A model generated the notes under the pieces. The model was given only the letters and a program-made list of their open reading frames with translations. It ran no database searches and was not told the origin of the DNA. Shown here in pieces: positions 51,700 to 60,696 of a DNA stretch of 64,000 nucleotides (within the stretch, counting starts at the first letter, position 1; each line of letters opens with the position of its first letter). The position numbers and the translations under genes are program-made. Source of the stretch: JAMHWF01 sp035911095. Lineage in GTDB: Bacteria > Pseudomonadota > Gammaproteobacteria > Burkholderiales > Burkholderiaceae_C. Location of the stretch: NCBI GenBank assembly GCA_035911095.1, contig JAMHWF010000095.1:35152-99151 (forward strand), in the 5' to 3' direction.

Positions 51700-52986
51700 C
51701 TAGCGCCGGGCGGCCAGCACGTCGAGCGTCGAGACCGCGCCCGCCTGGTTGCCCCAGGCGTTGCGCAGGTAGCCGAGCACGTCGGCGATCTGGGCGTCGT
51801 CGAGCACCGGACCGAACGGCGGCATGCCGTAGGGGCGCGGATTGCCGTCGGTGGTCGGCGGGTAGCCGCCCTCGACCACGATGCGCACCAGGTTCGTCGG
51901 CGCCGGCAGCTGCACCTTGCGGCTGCCCGCCAGCGCCGGGTAGGCGCCGGCCGCGCCCTGGCCCTCGTCGCCGTGACAGGCCGCGCAGTGGTCGGCGTAG
52001 AGCTGCTCGCCGCGCGCCATCGAGGCCGGCGTGGGTGCGGGCGCCGCCGCGGCCCGGCTGACATCGGGCGGCAGCGCCTGCAGGAAGGTCGCCATTGCGC
52101 GCAGGTCGGCCTCGTCGAGGTGGCGGGTGCTGTCGAACACCACCTCGGCCATCGGCCCGAGCACCGAGCCGCCCGCCGAGCGGCCGGACTTCAGCAGCGC
52201 CACCACCTCGTCGACGCGCCAGTGCGCGACGCCGGCCTCCTGCGCCGAGGCGAGCGAAGGCGCGACCCAGTTCTGCACCGGGATCAGCCCCCCGCCGAGC
52301 TCGACCGCGCCGCCGCTCGCGCCGAGCAGGTTGCGCTCGGCGTGGCAGGCCTCGCAGTGGCCGAGGCCGCGCACCAGGTAGGCGCCGCGGTTCCACTCGG
52401 GCGGGCGCCCGGGTTCGGGTTCGAACACGCCCGGGCGGAAGAAGAGCGCCCGCCAGACCGCCAGCGCGAGCTGCGAGTCGTACGGCGCGCGCAGCGCGTG
52501 CGGCCGGTTCGCCTGCGCCACCGGGGGCAGCGAGCGCAGGTAGGCATGGAGCGCGTCCGCGTCGGCGCGCGTCACCCGCGTGGTGTTCGGGTACGGGAAG
52601 GCCGGATAGAGCAGCCGCCCGTCGCGCGAGCGGCCGTTGTGCAGCGCGCGCCAGAAGTCGCCGGCCGACCAGCGGCCGAGGCCGGTCGCGTCGTCGGGCG
52701 TCAGGTTGCCGGCATAGACGGTACCGAACGGCGTCTCGATGCCGCGGCCGCCGGCGTAGGGCGCGCCGCCGCGGGCGGTGTGGCAGCCGGCGCAGTTGCC
52801 GGCGCGGGCGAGGTAGGCGCCGCGGGCGACGAGCGCCGGCGTCAGCTCGGGCGCCGCGGCATCGGCTTCGTGCGCGTCGCCGCGGACGTTCAGCCAGGCG
52901 ACGAGCGCCGCGGCCGCCACGACACCGGCCAGCGCGATCGCCAGCGCGCGCCAGCGCAACGGAAGATGGCGCGGAGCGGCGCTCAC
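51700..52986 (-). CDS. Triheme c-type cytochrome (dehydrogenase subunit type)
   Basis: A 428-residue cytochrome with an N-terminal membrane anchor (residues 13-33) and three CxxCH sites at 65-69 (CAGCH), 211-215 (CEACH) and 334-338 (CAACH). The order matches the cytochrome subunit of alcohol/gluconate-type dehydrogenases, which passes electrons to ubiquinone or a terminal oxidase. No dehydrogenase catalytic subunit is adjacent. Start is a GTG at 52986; no upstream ATG gives the anchor. It follows the diheme gene by 82 bp. Confidence 0.88.
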   Translation of the reverse strand: MSAAPRHLPLRWRALAIALAGVVAAAALVAWLNVRGDAHEADAAAPELTPALVARGAYLARAGNCAGCHTARGGAPYAGGRGIETPFGTVYAGNLTPDDATGLGRWSAGDFWRALHNGRSRDGRLLYPAFPYPNTTRVTRADADALHAYLRSLPPVAQANRPHALRAPYDSQLALAVWRALFFRPGVFEPEPGRPPEWNRGAYLVRGLGHCEACHAERNLLGASGGAVELGGGLIPVQNWVAPSLASAQEAGVAHWRVDEVVALLKSGRSAGGSVLGPMAEVVFDSTRHLDEADLRAMATFLQALPPDVSRAAAAPAPTPASMARGEQLYADHCAACHGDEGQGAAGAYPALAGSRKVQLPAPTNLVRIVVEGGYPPTTDGNPRPYGMPPFGPVLDDAQIADVLGYLRNAWGNQAGAVSTLDVLAARR

Positions 52987-53068
52987 CGCGCGGCCCCTTT
53001 GCCGCTGCACGGGGCCGCGAACGAGGCGGCGGGGACGCCACCCGCGGCCGGACGGCGGCCGGCGGTGT

Positions 53069-53881
53069 TCATCGCAGGCCGCTCCCGCAGTCGATCGGCA
53101 GCGGCAGCACCAGCGTGGCCGCCGGCTTCGCGTCCGCCGGCACCGCCTGCTGCGAGAGGTAGGTCGCAACGGCGCCGAGGTCCTCGGGCGACAGCCGGCC
53201 GGCGATCTCGTGCATGCAGTCGGGCGCGACCGCGCGGCGCTCGCCGTTGCGCCAGGCGCCGAACTGGGCGAGCAGGTAGTCGCGTGGCAGGCCCACCAGC
53301 CCCGGCATCGCAGGGGCCACACCGGTCATCGCGGCGCCGTGGCAGCGCGCGCAGGCAGGAAGCCCGCGGGTCGCATCGCCCTCCTCGACCAGCTGGCGCC
53401 CGCGGGCGAGCTCGTCGGCCGAGGCCACGCGCGGCGGCGGTGGCGGGTACGGCAGTTCGAGGGCGGCGAAGTGGTTGGCGATCTCCATCAGATAGGCGTC
53501 GCTCATGAACCGGACGAAGCGGACCATCGCCGCGTTCTCGCGCCGCCCGTCGCGGAAGTTGACCAACTGGTTGTAGAGGTAGCCTGCCGGCTTGCCGGCG
53601 ATGCGCGGGAAGTAGCCATCGCGCGTCGCGACGCCCTCGCGGCCATGACAGGCGGTGCAGGGCTTGACCCGCTCGGCGAGCGTGTCCGGCACGGTGTGGA
53701 GCGGCGGCGGCGTGCGCGCGGCAGCGCCCGACGCCGGCCCTGCGCCTGCGGCCTGGGCCACCGCCTGGCCGTCGGCCGCGGCGGGTGCTGCGGCCGAGGC
53801 GACGTTCATCGACGCGGCTGCCGCCAGGACGAAGCGCCACGCCGCCCGCGCCGGCCACGGCGCCGCCGCTGCGCGGTGCAT
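53069..53881 (-). CDS. Diheme c-type cytochrome (c4-like)
   Basis: A 270-residue cytochrome, with a signal peptide (residues 1-32, ending ASAAA) and two CxxCH sites at 75-79 (CTACH) and 177-181 (CARCH). Two similar domains side by side is the cytochrome c4 pattern, periplasmic. ATG at 53881 overlaps the DUF2970 stop by one base. Middle gene of a three-gene unit. Confidence 0.9.
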   Translation of the reverse strand: MHRAAAAPWPARAAWRFVLAAAASMNVASAAAPAAADGQAVAQAAGAGPASGAAARTPPPLHTVPDTLAERVKPCTACHGREGVATRDGYFPRIAGKPAGYLYNQLVNFRDGRRENAAMVRFVRFMSDAYLMEIANHFAALELPYPPPPPRVASADELARGRQLVEEGDATRGLPACARCHGAAMTGVAPAMPGLVGLPRDYLLAQFGAWRNGERRAVAPDCMHEIAGRLSPEDLGAVATYLSQQAVPADAKPAATLVLPLPIDCGSGLR

Positions 53882-54069
53882 CAGCCGAACCCGCTGGCCG
53901 CGCGCCCGGCCAGCCAGACCAGCACCGCGATGAAGCCGCCCGCCAGCGCGAGCGCGGTCAGCACGAGCACGATCGGATGCGCGCGCGAGATCTCGTCCTC
54001 GGCCCCCGACCGGCGGCGGATGCCGAAGAAGCTCCACAACACCATGCGGATGTAGCGCAGCGCGTCCAT
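53881..54069 (-). CDS. DUF2970 small membrane protein
   Basis: A 62-residue protein. IRMVLWSFFGIRR and AEDEISRAHPIVLVLTALALAGG are the DUF2970 signature; one membrane helix at about residues 33-55. ATG at 54069 follows AAAGGAG. Small proteins of this family are common in betaproteobacteria beside respiratory genes; role unknown. First gene of the cytochrome unit, divergent from the MocR regulator. Confidence 0.85.
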   Translation of the reverse strand: MDALRYIRMVLWSFFGIRRRSGAEDEISRAHPIVLVLTALALAGGFIAVLVWLAGRAASGFG

Positions 54070-54277
54070 GCCGATGCTCCTTTCGCCTGACCGGAGGGCC
54101 CCCTTGACCCGTTTCAGGATGCTGCCCTGGCGCATCTGATCTGCAAAGAATCAGAAACCAGAAGATCGACCGTATCAGATTGACAGCGGCGAGATAAGCC
54201 CGACGATCGCGCTCTGTGCCGCACACTGCGGGCGACAAGACCGGGCAGGTGCCCAACGACCATACCAGCCGTCCGGC

Positions 54278-55699
54278 ATGAAGCGCTACGAGCGATACGC
54301 GGAGGAGATCGAAGGCCTGATCGAGAGCCAGGCGCTGCGCCCGGGCGACCGCCTGCCCTCGGTGCGGCAGGCCAGCGCGAGCCGGCGCATCAGCCCCTCG
54401 ACCGTGTTCCAGGCCTACTACCTGCTCGAGGCGCGCGGCCGCATCCAGGCCCGCCCCCGGTCGGGCTACTACGTGGCCGAGGCGCCGGCCGAGCGCCGCA
54501 GCGACCCGCAGCTCTCGGCGCCGCCGGCCGACAGCACCGAGGTGCGGATCAGCGAGCTCGTCTTCGAGGTGCTCGGCAGCATGCGCCGCCACGAGCTGGT
54601 GCCGCTCGGCTCGGCCTTCCCGTCACCCGGCCTGTTTCCGCTCGACCGGCTGGCGCGCGAGCTCTCGGCCGGCATGCGCGCGCTGCCGCCGCAGCGCATC
54701 GTCGAGGACCTGTCGCCCGGCAGCGAGACACTGCGCCGCCAGCTCGCGCTGCGCTACGTGGTCGACGGCATCGCCGTCGAGGGCGACGAGCTGGTGGTCA
54801 CCAACGGCGCGATGGAGGCGCTGAACCTCGCGCTGCAGGCGGTGACCGAGCCGGGCGACGTGGTCGCGATCGAGTCGCCGAGCTTCTATGCCGCGCTGCA
54901 GGCGATCGAGAGGCTGAAGCTGAAGGCGGTCGAGGTCGCGACCCACCCGCGCGACGGCGTCGACCTCGCGGCGCTCGAGGCCGTGCTGGCGCGCCACCCG
55001 GTCAAGGCCTGCTGGTTCATGCCCGGCTTCCACAACCCGCTCGGCGCGCTGATGCCCGAGGCGAACAAGCGCGCGCTGGTCGCGCTGCTGGCCGCACGCG
55101 GCATCCCGTTGATCGAGGACGACGTCTACGCCGAGCTCTACTTCGGCCCGCGCAAGCCGCGCCCGGCCAAGGCCTGGGACCGCGAAGGGCTGGTGCTGCA
55201 CTGCAGCTCGTTCTCGAAGTGTCTGGCCCCCGGCTACCGGGTCGGCTGGGTCGCGGGCGGCCGCTACGCGACGCGCATCGCGCGCCTGAAGCTGATGAGC
55301 TCGCTGTCGGCGGCGTTGCCTTCGCAGGAGGCCATCTCGCGCTACCTGGCCCACGGCGGCTACGACCGGCACCTGCGGCGGCTGCGACAGGCACTGGCCG
55401 CCCAGCAGGCGACGGCGCTGGCGGCGGTCGAGCGCCACTTCCCGCCGGGCACCCGCGTGACCCAGCCCGAAGGCGGCTACTTCCTGTGGCTCGAACTGCC
55501 GCCGGGGGTCGACGCGCTGCGCCTGCACCGGCTCGCGCTGTCGCAGGGCATCAGCCTGGCGCCCGGGCACCTGTTCTCGACCGACGGGCGCTTCGGCCCC
55601 TGCATCCGCCTGAACGTCGGCCACCCCGACGACCCGCGCGTGGTCGGCGCGATCCGCACGCTGGGGCACATCGTCGCCGGGCTGGCCGCCGCCCGCTGA
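54278..55699 (+). CDS. MocR-type regulator (GntR + aminotransferase-like)
   Basis: A 473-residue fusion of a GntR winged helix (residues 1-70; RLPSVRQASASRRISPSTVFQAYYLLEARGR) and a fold-type I aminotransferase domain with the PLP lysine in CSSFSKCLAPGYRVGW and Asp in IEDDVYAELYF. MocR proteins sense PLP or amino-acid related ligands. It is divergent from the DUF2970/cytochrome unit; target unknown. Confidence 0.92.
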   Translation: MKRYERYAEEIEGLIESQALRPGDRLPSVRQASASRRISPSTVFQAYYLLEARGRIQARPRSGYYVAEAPAERRSDPQLSAPPADSTEVRISELVFEVLGSMRRHELVPLGSAFPSPGLFPLDRLARELSAGMRALPPQRIVEDLSPGSETLRRQLALRYVVDGIAVEGDELVVTNGAMEALNLALQAVTEPGDVVAIESPSFYAALQAIERLKLKAVEVATHPRDGVDLAALEAVLARHPVKACWFMPGFHNPLGALMPEANKRALVALLAARGIPLIEDDVYAELYFGPRKPRPAKAWDREGLVLHCSSFSKCLAPGYRVGWVAGGRYATRIARLKLMSSLSAALPSQEAISRYLAHGGYDRHLRRLRQALAAQQATALAAVERHFPPGTRVTQPEGGYFLWLELPPGVDALRLHRLALSQGISLAPGHLFSTDGRFGPCIRLNVGHPDDPRVVGAIRTLGHIVAGLAAAR

Positions 55700-56045
55700 A
55701 GCCCGCGCTCCGGTACGGATCCGGGAACGGGTCGCCTGACTTCGCCCGCAGGGCGAGGGGGCGAAAGAGCCGCGAACCGGGCCCCGGAACCGCTTTGTGG
55801 CACGCGCGCGACAAGGCCCGCAAGAAAGTCTCGGGGCCGTGGAACAGCCCCACGACGCGGGGACAGGTGCTGTTTCCGGGGCGTGGGGACGGGTCCGCTG
55901 CAAAGTGGGACGTGGTTGGGGAGCGGGTATCCGTACTTCCCCGATATACCGACGCCTGACCCAAACGCACAGCATCCGGCCTACACCCCGATCGACGCCC
56001 CACGCGCCGAGGCGGGCCCTACCGGCCGACGAACAAGGAGACCTC
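55700..56045. other. Gap before the porin gene
   Basis: 346 bp with no gene. A GATATACC motif (55943-55950) could serve as -10 about 100 bp before the porin ATG. Two crossing inverted pairs lie at 55841-55888: GGAACAG with CTGTTTCC, and CCCCACG with CGTGGGG. They cannot both form as nested hairpins. Nothing else recognised. Confidence 0.4.
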
Positions 56046-57098
56046 ATGACCGATCACAAACCCACGGCATCCCGCACGCTGCTGGCGGCCGCCGCCCTGC
56101 TCGCCACGGCGGGCGCAGCGCAGGCGCAGACCTCGCAGGTCACCCTCTATGGCCGCGTCGACCTCGGGGTGCAGTACAGCACCAAGACCGCAGCGTCAGA
56201 CAACTCCTTCACCGAAGTGCTGAGCGGCGGCATCGCCCCGAGCATCATCGGCTTCAAGGGGACCGAAGACCTCGGCGGCGGACTGTCGGCGTTCTTCAAC
56301 CTCGAGTCGCACATCTCGGCCGACACGGGCAACTCGGTGAACAGCTTCTGGCGCCGCCAGTCGAACGTCGGCCTGAAGGGCGACTGGGGTGCGGTCGCGC
56401 TCGGCCGACAGTACAGCCCGGCCCTGCTCCAGACCGCGGCGACGGACCCGCGCAGCTACAAGGAACAGTTCTCGGGCCTGTATCCGTACGCCTACAACCA
56501 GAACCCCGCCGGCAACCCGGTCAACGACATCGGCATCTTCATCGGCAACGCGGTGTCCTACACCGGCAAGTTCGGCCCCGTGGGCCTGGGCGCCCTGGTC
56601 GGCGCGGGCGAAGGCACCGGCAAGACCTACTCGGTGGGCGCGAGCTACACCGGCCCGGTGATCGTCACCGGCGCGTACCAGAAGATCGAGACCGTCAACG
56701 ACGGCGACGGCACCAAGATGTACAGCCTGGGCGTCGGCGTGCCGCTCGGCGCCTTCACGATCAAGGGCCAGTGGCAGCGCTACCGGCAGGACTTCGGCGG
56801 CGCGCGAATCGGCAACGTCGACAACTACGGGCTCGGCGCCGACATCGCCTGGAACGCGACGAACACGGCCAACGTCAGCGTCTACCACATCAAGAACAAG
56901 GCGATCACCGACGACAAGACGACGACCCTGGTGCTGAGCAACGACTACTCGCTGTCCAAGCGCACGACGCTCTACGCACAGGTCGCGGTCGCCAGGGCTG
57001 ACGCCGGCGCGACCCTGTTCACCTCGGTCATCGCCTCGGGCGCCTTCCCCGACAAGACGACCACCGCCTTCGGCGTCGGCATCAGCCACAACTTCTGA
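56046..57098 (+). CDS. General trimeric porin (Burkholderiales type)
   Basis: A 350-residue outer-membrane porin. Residues 1-27 are a signal peptide ending AQAQ; the mature protein opens SQVTLYGRVDLGVQYS, then SIIGFKGTEDLGGGLSAFF (loop signatures of gram-negative porin) and ends GVGISHNF with a terminal aromatic. AAGGAGA precedes ATG 56046; the longer open frame upstream is noise. Expected to admit small hydrophilic solutes. Confidence 0.95.
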   Translation: MTDHKPTASRTLLAAAALLATAGAAQAQTSQVTLYGRVDLGVQYSTKTAASDNSFTEVLSGGIAPSIIGFKGTEDLGGGLSAFFNLESHISADTGNSVNSFWRRQSNVGLKGDWGAVALGRQYSPALLQTAATDPRSYKEQFSGLYPYAYNQNPAGNPVNDIGIFIGNAVSYTGKFGPVGLGALVGAGEGTGKTYSVGASYTGPVIVTGAYQKIETVNDGDGTKMYSLGVGVPLGAFTIKGQWQRYRQDFGGARIGNVDNYGLGADIAWNATNTANVSVYHIKNKAITDDKTTTLVLSNDYSLSKRTTLYAQVAVARADAGATLFTSVIASGAFPDKTTTAFGVGISHNF

Positions 57099-57143
57099 TG
57101 CCCTTGCAGGGGCCCGGGCCACAGCCCGGCGCCTCCGAGACGA

Positions 57144-57171
57144 ACCGCCGGACGTCCTCCGGCGGTTTTTT
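57144..57171 (+). terminator. Rho-independent terminator of the porin gene
   Basis: ACCGCCGGA, loop CGTCC, TCCGGCGGT with six Ts. 46 bp after the porin stop. Strong. Confidence 0.92.
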
Positions 57172-57214
57172 CTTTCGTGCGGGTCGCTCGACGAGCCCGC
57201 CCCGGGCGCGCAGG

Positions 57215-57646
57215 TCAGCCCGGCCCCGACCCGTCGCTGTACTGGGCCACGAACTCGCCGCTGGGTGGGATCGGGGTGATCACGTCGATCAGCACGCCGT
57301 TGGGGTCGGCGGTGATGAAGTGGCGCTGGCCGAAGGCTTCATCGCGCAGCCCCTGGTGGATCGGCAGGCCGGCCGCGCACAGCCTCGCGTACTCGGCGTC
57401 GACGTCGTCGACCTCGAAGTTCAGCAGCAACCCGCCGGTCAGGGCCTGCCCGCGCGCCACGGCGGGGATCGTCTCGTGCCCGGCGTCGAGGACGGCCAGG
57501 TTGACCCCCGGCCGGCCGGCCAGCGCCAGATGCTGGTACCAGGGGTTCTCGAACTGGGGCTCGAAGCCGAAGTGCCGGCGATAGAAGGCGGCGGTGGCGC
57601 CGACGTCGTGGGTCATCAGCACCGGGTAGAAGCTGGTCAGGTTCAT
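57215..57646 (-). CDS. VOC/glyoxalase-family protein
   Basis: A 143-residue single-chain VOC-fold protein (glyoxalase I/bleomycin-resistance superfamily): TSFYPVLMTHDVGATAAFYRRHFGFEP opens the first module and the second ends FITADPNGVLIDVITPI, with a metal-type Glu replaced by Asp. Activity unknown. ATG at 57646 follows GAGGAG. Divergent from a TetR regulator, presumably its repressor. Confidence 0.82.
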   Translation of the reverse strand: MNLTSFYPVLMTHDVGATAAFYRRHFGFEPQFENPWYQHLALAGRPGVNLAVLDAGHETIPAVARGQALTGGLLLNFEVDDVDAEYARLCAAGLPIHQGLRDEAFGQRHFITADPNGVLIDVITPIPPSGEFVAQYSDGSGPG

Positions 57647-57688
57647 GCAGGGCTCCTCGGGAAGGGTCGGGTTCGCTGCAATCCATAA

Positions 57689-57732
57689 ACATACAGACTG
57701 CACGTACCTAACTTAGCGTACAGTCTGTATGT
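57689..57732. promoter_or_regulatory. TetR operator: perfect 12-bp inverted repeat
   Basis: ACATACAGACTG (57689-57700) and CAGTCTGTATGT (57721-57732) are exact inverse complements with a 20-bp spacer. The right arm contains its own palindrome TACAGTCTGTA (57719-57729), and abuts the TetR ATG at 57733. The array sits between two divergent genes, as autorepressor operators do. A TACAGT -10 is inside the right half. Confidence 0.75.
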
Positions 57733-58365
57733 ATGCAAGTGCCCTCGATGCAAACCCCGGTGCCGCGGCGGACAAACCTCCAACGCAGCGGCGCCACCCG
57801 CGCCGCGCTGCTGCAGGCGGCCCGGCCGCTGTTCACCGAGCGGGGCTACGCGGCCACCTCGACGCCGGACATCGTGGCCGCCGCCGGCATCACGCGCGGC
57901 GCGCTGTACCACCACTTCGCCGACAAGCGCGACCTGTTCCGCGCGCTGCTGCAGCAGGAGGCCTCGGCGGTGGCCGAGGCGATCGAAGCCGCTTGCCCGC
58001 CGGAGCTCGGTGCGCGCCAGGCCCTGCAGGCCGGCAGCGCGGCCTACCTCGCCGCGATGGCCCTGCCCGGCCGCACCCGCCTGCTGCTGATCGAGGGGCC
58101 GGCAGCCCTCGGCGTCGCCGAGATGCAGGCGCTCGACGAGGCGCATGCCGAGCGCAGCCTGCGCGACGGTCTGGCCGCCGCGCTGGCCGAGCGGCGCGGC
58201 CAGGACGCCGTCTCGGTCTATGCGCTGACGCAGTTGCTCTCCGCCGCCTTCGACCGCGCCGCCATTGCCATCGAGCAAGGCGCCGACGCGGCCGAGTACG
58301 CGGCCACGCTGGCGACGCTGATCGACCGCGTGCTCGGACCGTCTCGAGGCGGCACGCACGGCTGA
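57733..58365 (+). CDS. TetR-family regulator
   Basis: A 210-residue repressor. Helix-turn-helix at residues 30-70 (FTERGYAATSTPDIVAAAGITRGALYHHFADKRDL shape) and a ligand-binding C-domain. ATG 57733 has no ribosome site and touches the operator; a second ATG at 57748 is possible. It presumably represses the VOC gene and itself. Ligand unknown. Confidence 0.9.
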   Translation: MQVPSMQTPVPRRTNLQRSGATRAALLQAARPLFTERGYAATSTPDIVAAAGITRGALYHHFADKRDLFRALLQQEASAVAEAIEAACPPELGARQALQAGSAAYLAAMALPGRTRLLLIEGPAALGVAEMQALDEAHAERSLRDGLAAALAERRGQDAVSVYALTQLLSAAFDRAAIAIEQGADAAEYAATLATLIDRVLGPSRGGTHG

Positions 58366-58431
58366 CGACATCGCCACGCACCACTTCGGCGTCTATGCTG
58401 TCCGGCTCACGCCAGCCACCAGGAGACACCG

Positions 58432-59121
58432 ATGCCACAACAGGAACTCTGGTCCGCCGTCGACCACTACCTCGAGCAGGCGCACGGCCTGCGCGACCCC
58501 GCACTCGACGCCGCCCTCGCCGCCAACCGCGCCGCCAGCCTGCCGCAGATCGACGTGGCGCCGAACCAGGGCCGCCTGCTGCACCTGCTGGCGCAGATGG
58601 CCGGCGCCCGGCGCATTCTCGAGATCGGCACCCTTGGCGGCTACAGCACGATCTGGCTCGCGCGCGCGCTGCCGCCCGACGGCGAGCTGCTGTCGCTCGA
58701 GCTCGAGCCGGCGCACGCGAACGTCGCGCGCATCAACCTCGCGCGTGCCGGCTTCGCCGAGAACGAGCAGGTCGAGGTGCGCGTCGGCGACGCCCTCGAG
58801 GCGCTGCAGCGCATGGTCGAGCTGCGCGAGCCAGCGTTCGATTTCGTCTTCATCGACGCCGACAAGGAGCGCATCGCCGACTACGTCGCCCAGGTGCTCG
58901 CGCTCTCCCACGTCGGCACCGTGATCGTGGTCGACAACGTCGTGCGCCAGGGCGCGGTCGCCGACGCCGCGAGCAGCGAGCCGCGCGTGCAGGGCGTGCG
59001 CCGCTTCCTCGACGGCCTGGCCGACGAGCCGCGGCTGGAGGCGACGACGCTGCAGACCGTCGGCGCCAAGGGCCACGACGGCTTCACGCTGATGCGCGTG
59101 ATCGACCCGTCGCCGGTCTGA
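58432..59121 (+). CDS. SAM-dependent O-methyltransferase (COMT/CCoAMT-like)
   Basis: A 229-residue class I methyltransferase of the caffeoyl-CoA/catechol O-methyltransferase group. SAM motif is ILEIGTLGGYSTIWLARAL, then FDFVFIDADKERIADY (metal Asp) and VVDNVVRQGAV. SD AGGAGA precedes the ATG 66 bp after TetR. Substrate unknown; catechol-type substrates are typical. Confidence 0.88.
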   Translation: MPQQELWSAVDHYLEQAHGLRDPALDAALAANRAASLPQIDVAPNQGRLLHLLAQMAGARRILEIGTLGGYSTIWLARALPPDGELLSLELEPAHANVARINLARAGFAENEQVEVRVGDALEALQRMVELREPAFDFVFIDADKERIADYVAQVLALSHVGTVIVVDNVVRQGAVADAASSEPRVQGVRRFLDGLADEPRLEATTLQTVGAKGHDGFTLMRVIDPSPV

Positions 59122-59231
59122 TCCCGGGCGGGCGTGCGCCCGAGGGTGGACGGCGGCGTCCCCCGGCCAGGCCGCGATGGGTGTGAACCGGCGCAAGCCG
59201 CGCGGCTCACTGCCCTCGCCACCGCGGCGCC

Positions 59232-60428
59232 TCAATCAAGCGACGGCGCCAGCACCTGCCGCGGCCGGGCCCAGGCCGCCGTCTCGCGCGCGTTCGCGAC
59301 CAGCTGGCGCCCGTCGCAGTTGACGTTCCAGAGCTGGCCCTGCTGCCCCGCGTTCCAGAGCACGCTGTAGCGGCGCTGGCCGCCGGCCATGAAGGGCTGG
59401 ATCTGGTGCGCCCGGCCCCAGGCCCAGTTGTCGCCGCCGAGCTTCATCAGCGAGGCTTCGTCGCAGTTCGGGTGCCAGACCTGGGCCTGCTGGCCTGCGT
59501 TCCAGAGGCAGGCATAGCGCAGCTGCCCGCCGGCAACGAAGGCCAGCGCCTGGTGGGGGCGCGCCCAGGACCAGTGCTCGCCGGTGAGCTTGCGAAAGCC
59601 CGCGTCATCGACGTTCGGATGCCAGACCTGGCCGTGGGCGCCTTCGTCCCAGATGCAGGCATAGCGCACCTGGCCCTTGACCACGAAGGGCGAGACCTGC
59701 GCCGGGCGCGCCCAGGACCAGGTCTCGCCGGTGGTGCGGCCGAAGTGCGCTTCGTCGCAGTCCAGGTTCCACAGCTGGCGCCCGCCGTCGAAGCGCCAGA
59801 TCACGTTGTAGCGGACCCGTCCGCCCAGCGTGTAGGCCTGCAGCTGCGCCAGGCGCCCGCCCTGTTTCCACAGCATCGTGGCCTGCTCGTTGACCTCGGC
59901 GGCCGTCAGGCCGTCCGACCACTCGCGGCGATGGCTGCCGGCGTCCCACAGCCCGCTGTAGCGCACGTCGAAGACCTGGCCGTGGCCCGGCGTCAGCGTC
60001 GCGCCCTGGCTGATCGTCTCGATGCGGTAGTAGATCGTGTAGCGGAAGGAGCCGCTCGCGCGCGTCTTCTGGTAGGCGATGCCACCGGGGCTGTCCCAGC
60101 CCGGCTCGGGTGCGTGCTCGCGCCGGTAGGACGGCAGCTCGTCGGGCCCGGAGCTGACATCACGCTCGTGGCCCTGGACCTCGACCGACAACACGCCGTC
60201 CAGTTCGAGGTCGAGCTGCTGGTCGATGGTGTGCTCGCTGTTGTCGCGCACGCCGTCGGCCTCCCATACCGCGACGCGGCGGAACTTGCCGTCGACGTAG
60301 GCGGAGAAGTACAGCGCCCACTCGGCGCTGCCGCCGGCCTCGCCGCCGAGGCCGAAGGCGTCCTTCTCGTACTCCTCGGACTTGCGGACGCGGATCTTCT
60401 CGACCGTGATGCGGACGATGCGGGACAT
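59232..60428 (-). CDS. BTRD1-like tandem-repeat protein
   Basis: A 398-residue protein without signal peptide. An N-terminal ~120-residue domain (a beta-rich, EKIRVRKSEEYEKDAFGLGG opening) is followed by four copies of a ~49-residue unit: a RYxxxW core, xQxWHPNxDx, W(S/A)WARPxQ, then FVxGGQ. The last three copies are 50-60% alike. This resembles bacterial tandem repeat domain 1 (BTRD1). No enzyme motif is seen. ATG at 60428 follows GGAG. Confidence 0.7.
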   Translation of the reverse strand: MSRIVRITVEKIRVRKSEEYEKDAFGLGGEAGGSAEWALYFSAYVDGKFRRVAVWEADGVRDNSEHTIDQQLDLELDGVLSVEVQGHERDVSSGPDELPSYRREHAPEPGWDSPGGIAYQKTRASGSFRYTIYYRIETISQGATLTPGHGQVFDVRYSGLWDAGSHRREWSDGLTAAEVNEQATMLWKQGGRLAQLQAYTLGGRVRYNVIWRFDGGRQLWNLDCDEAHFGRTTGETWSWARPAQVSPFVVKGQVRYACIWDEGAHGQVWHPNVDDAGFRKLTGEHWSWARPHQALAFVAGGQLRYACLWNAGQQAQVWHPNCDEASLMKLGGDNWAWGRAHQIQPFMAGGQRRYSVLWNAGQQGQLWNVNCDGRQLVANARETAAWARPRQVLAPSLD

Positions 60429-60696
60429 GGCGGGCTCCAGGGGGGTCGGGCCACCAGTGTTCGCCGGGGGTCGCCCGGCCGTCTTGGATGTTCGCGACAA
60501 GCTGCAACCGTCCGACCGATCGGATCGAGAGGCCGCTGCAATTCCGGGCTTTCGTACAGGCGTCGTCGCGACGGCTTGCCCTTGGGCCGCGTCTTCCCTG
60601 GGAAGGCGCGCAGGGCTCCAGGGTTTCCGCTGATCCTGCGATTCGTGGCACGGCCGATGCGTCGTCCCTCCTCAATACAAGCAAAGAGGAGACACG

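Noticed and set aside
52983..53072. A short gene between the two cytochromes, starting with an ATG that overlaps the diheme stop
   Set aside because: The ATGA overlap is tempting, but the frame encodes only about 29 Ala/Gly/Pro-rich residues and no membrane or heme motif.
55841..55888. A pseudoknot in the porin leader
   Set aside because: Crossing complementary segments exist, but one helix has a bulge, loop lengths do not suit a classic H-type fold, and the likely porin promoter lies downstream.
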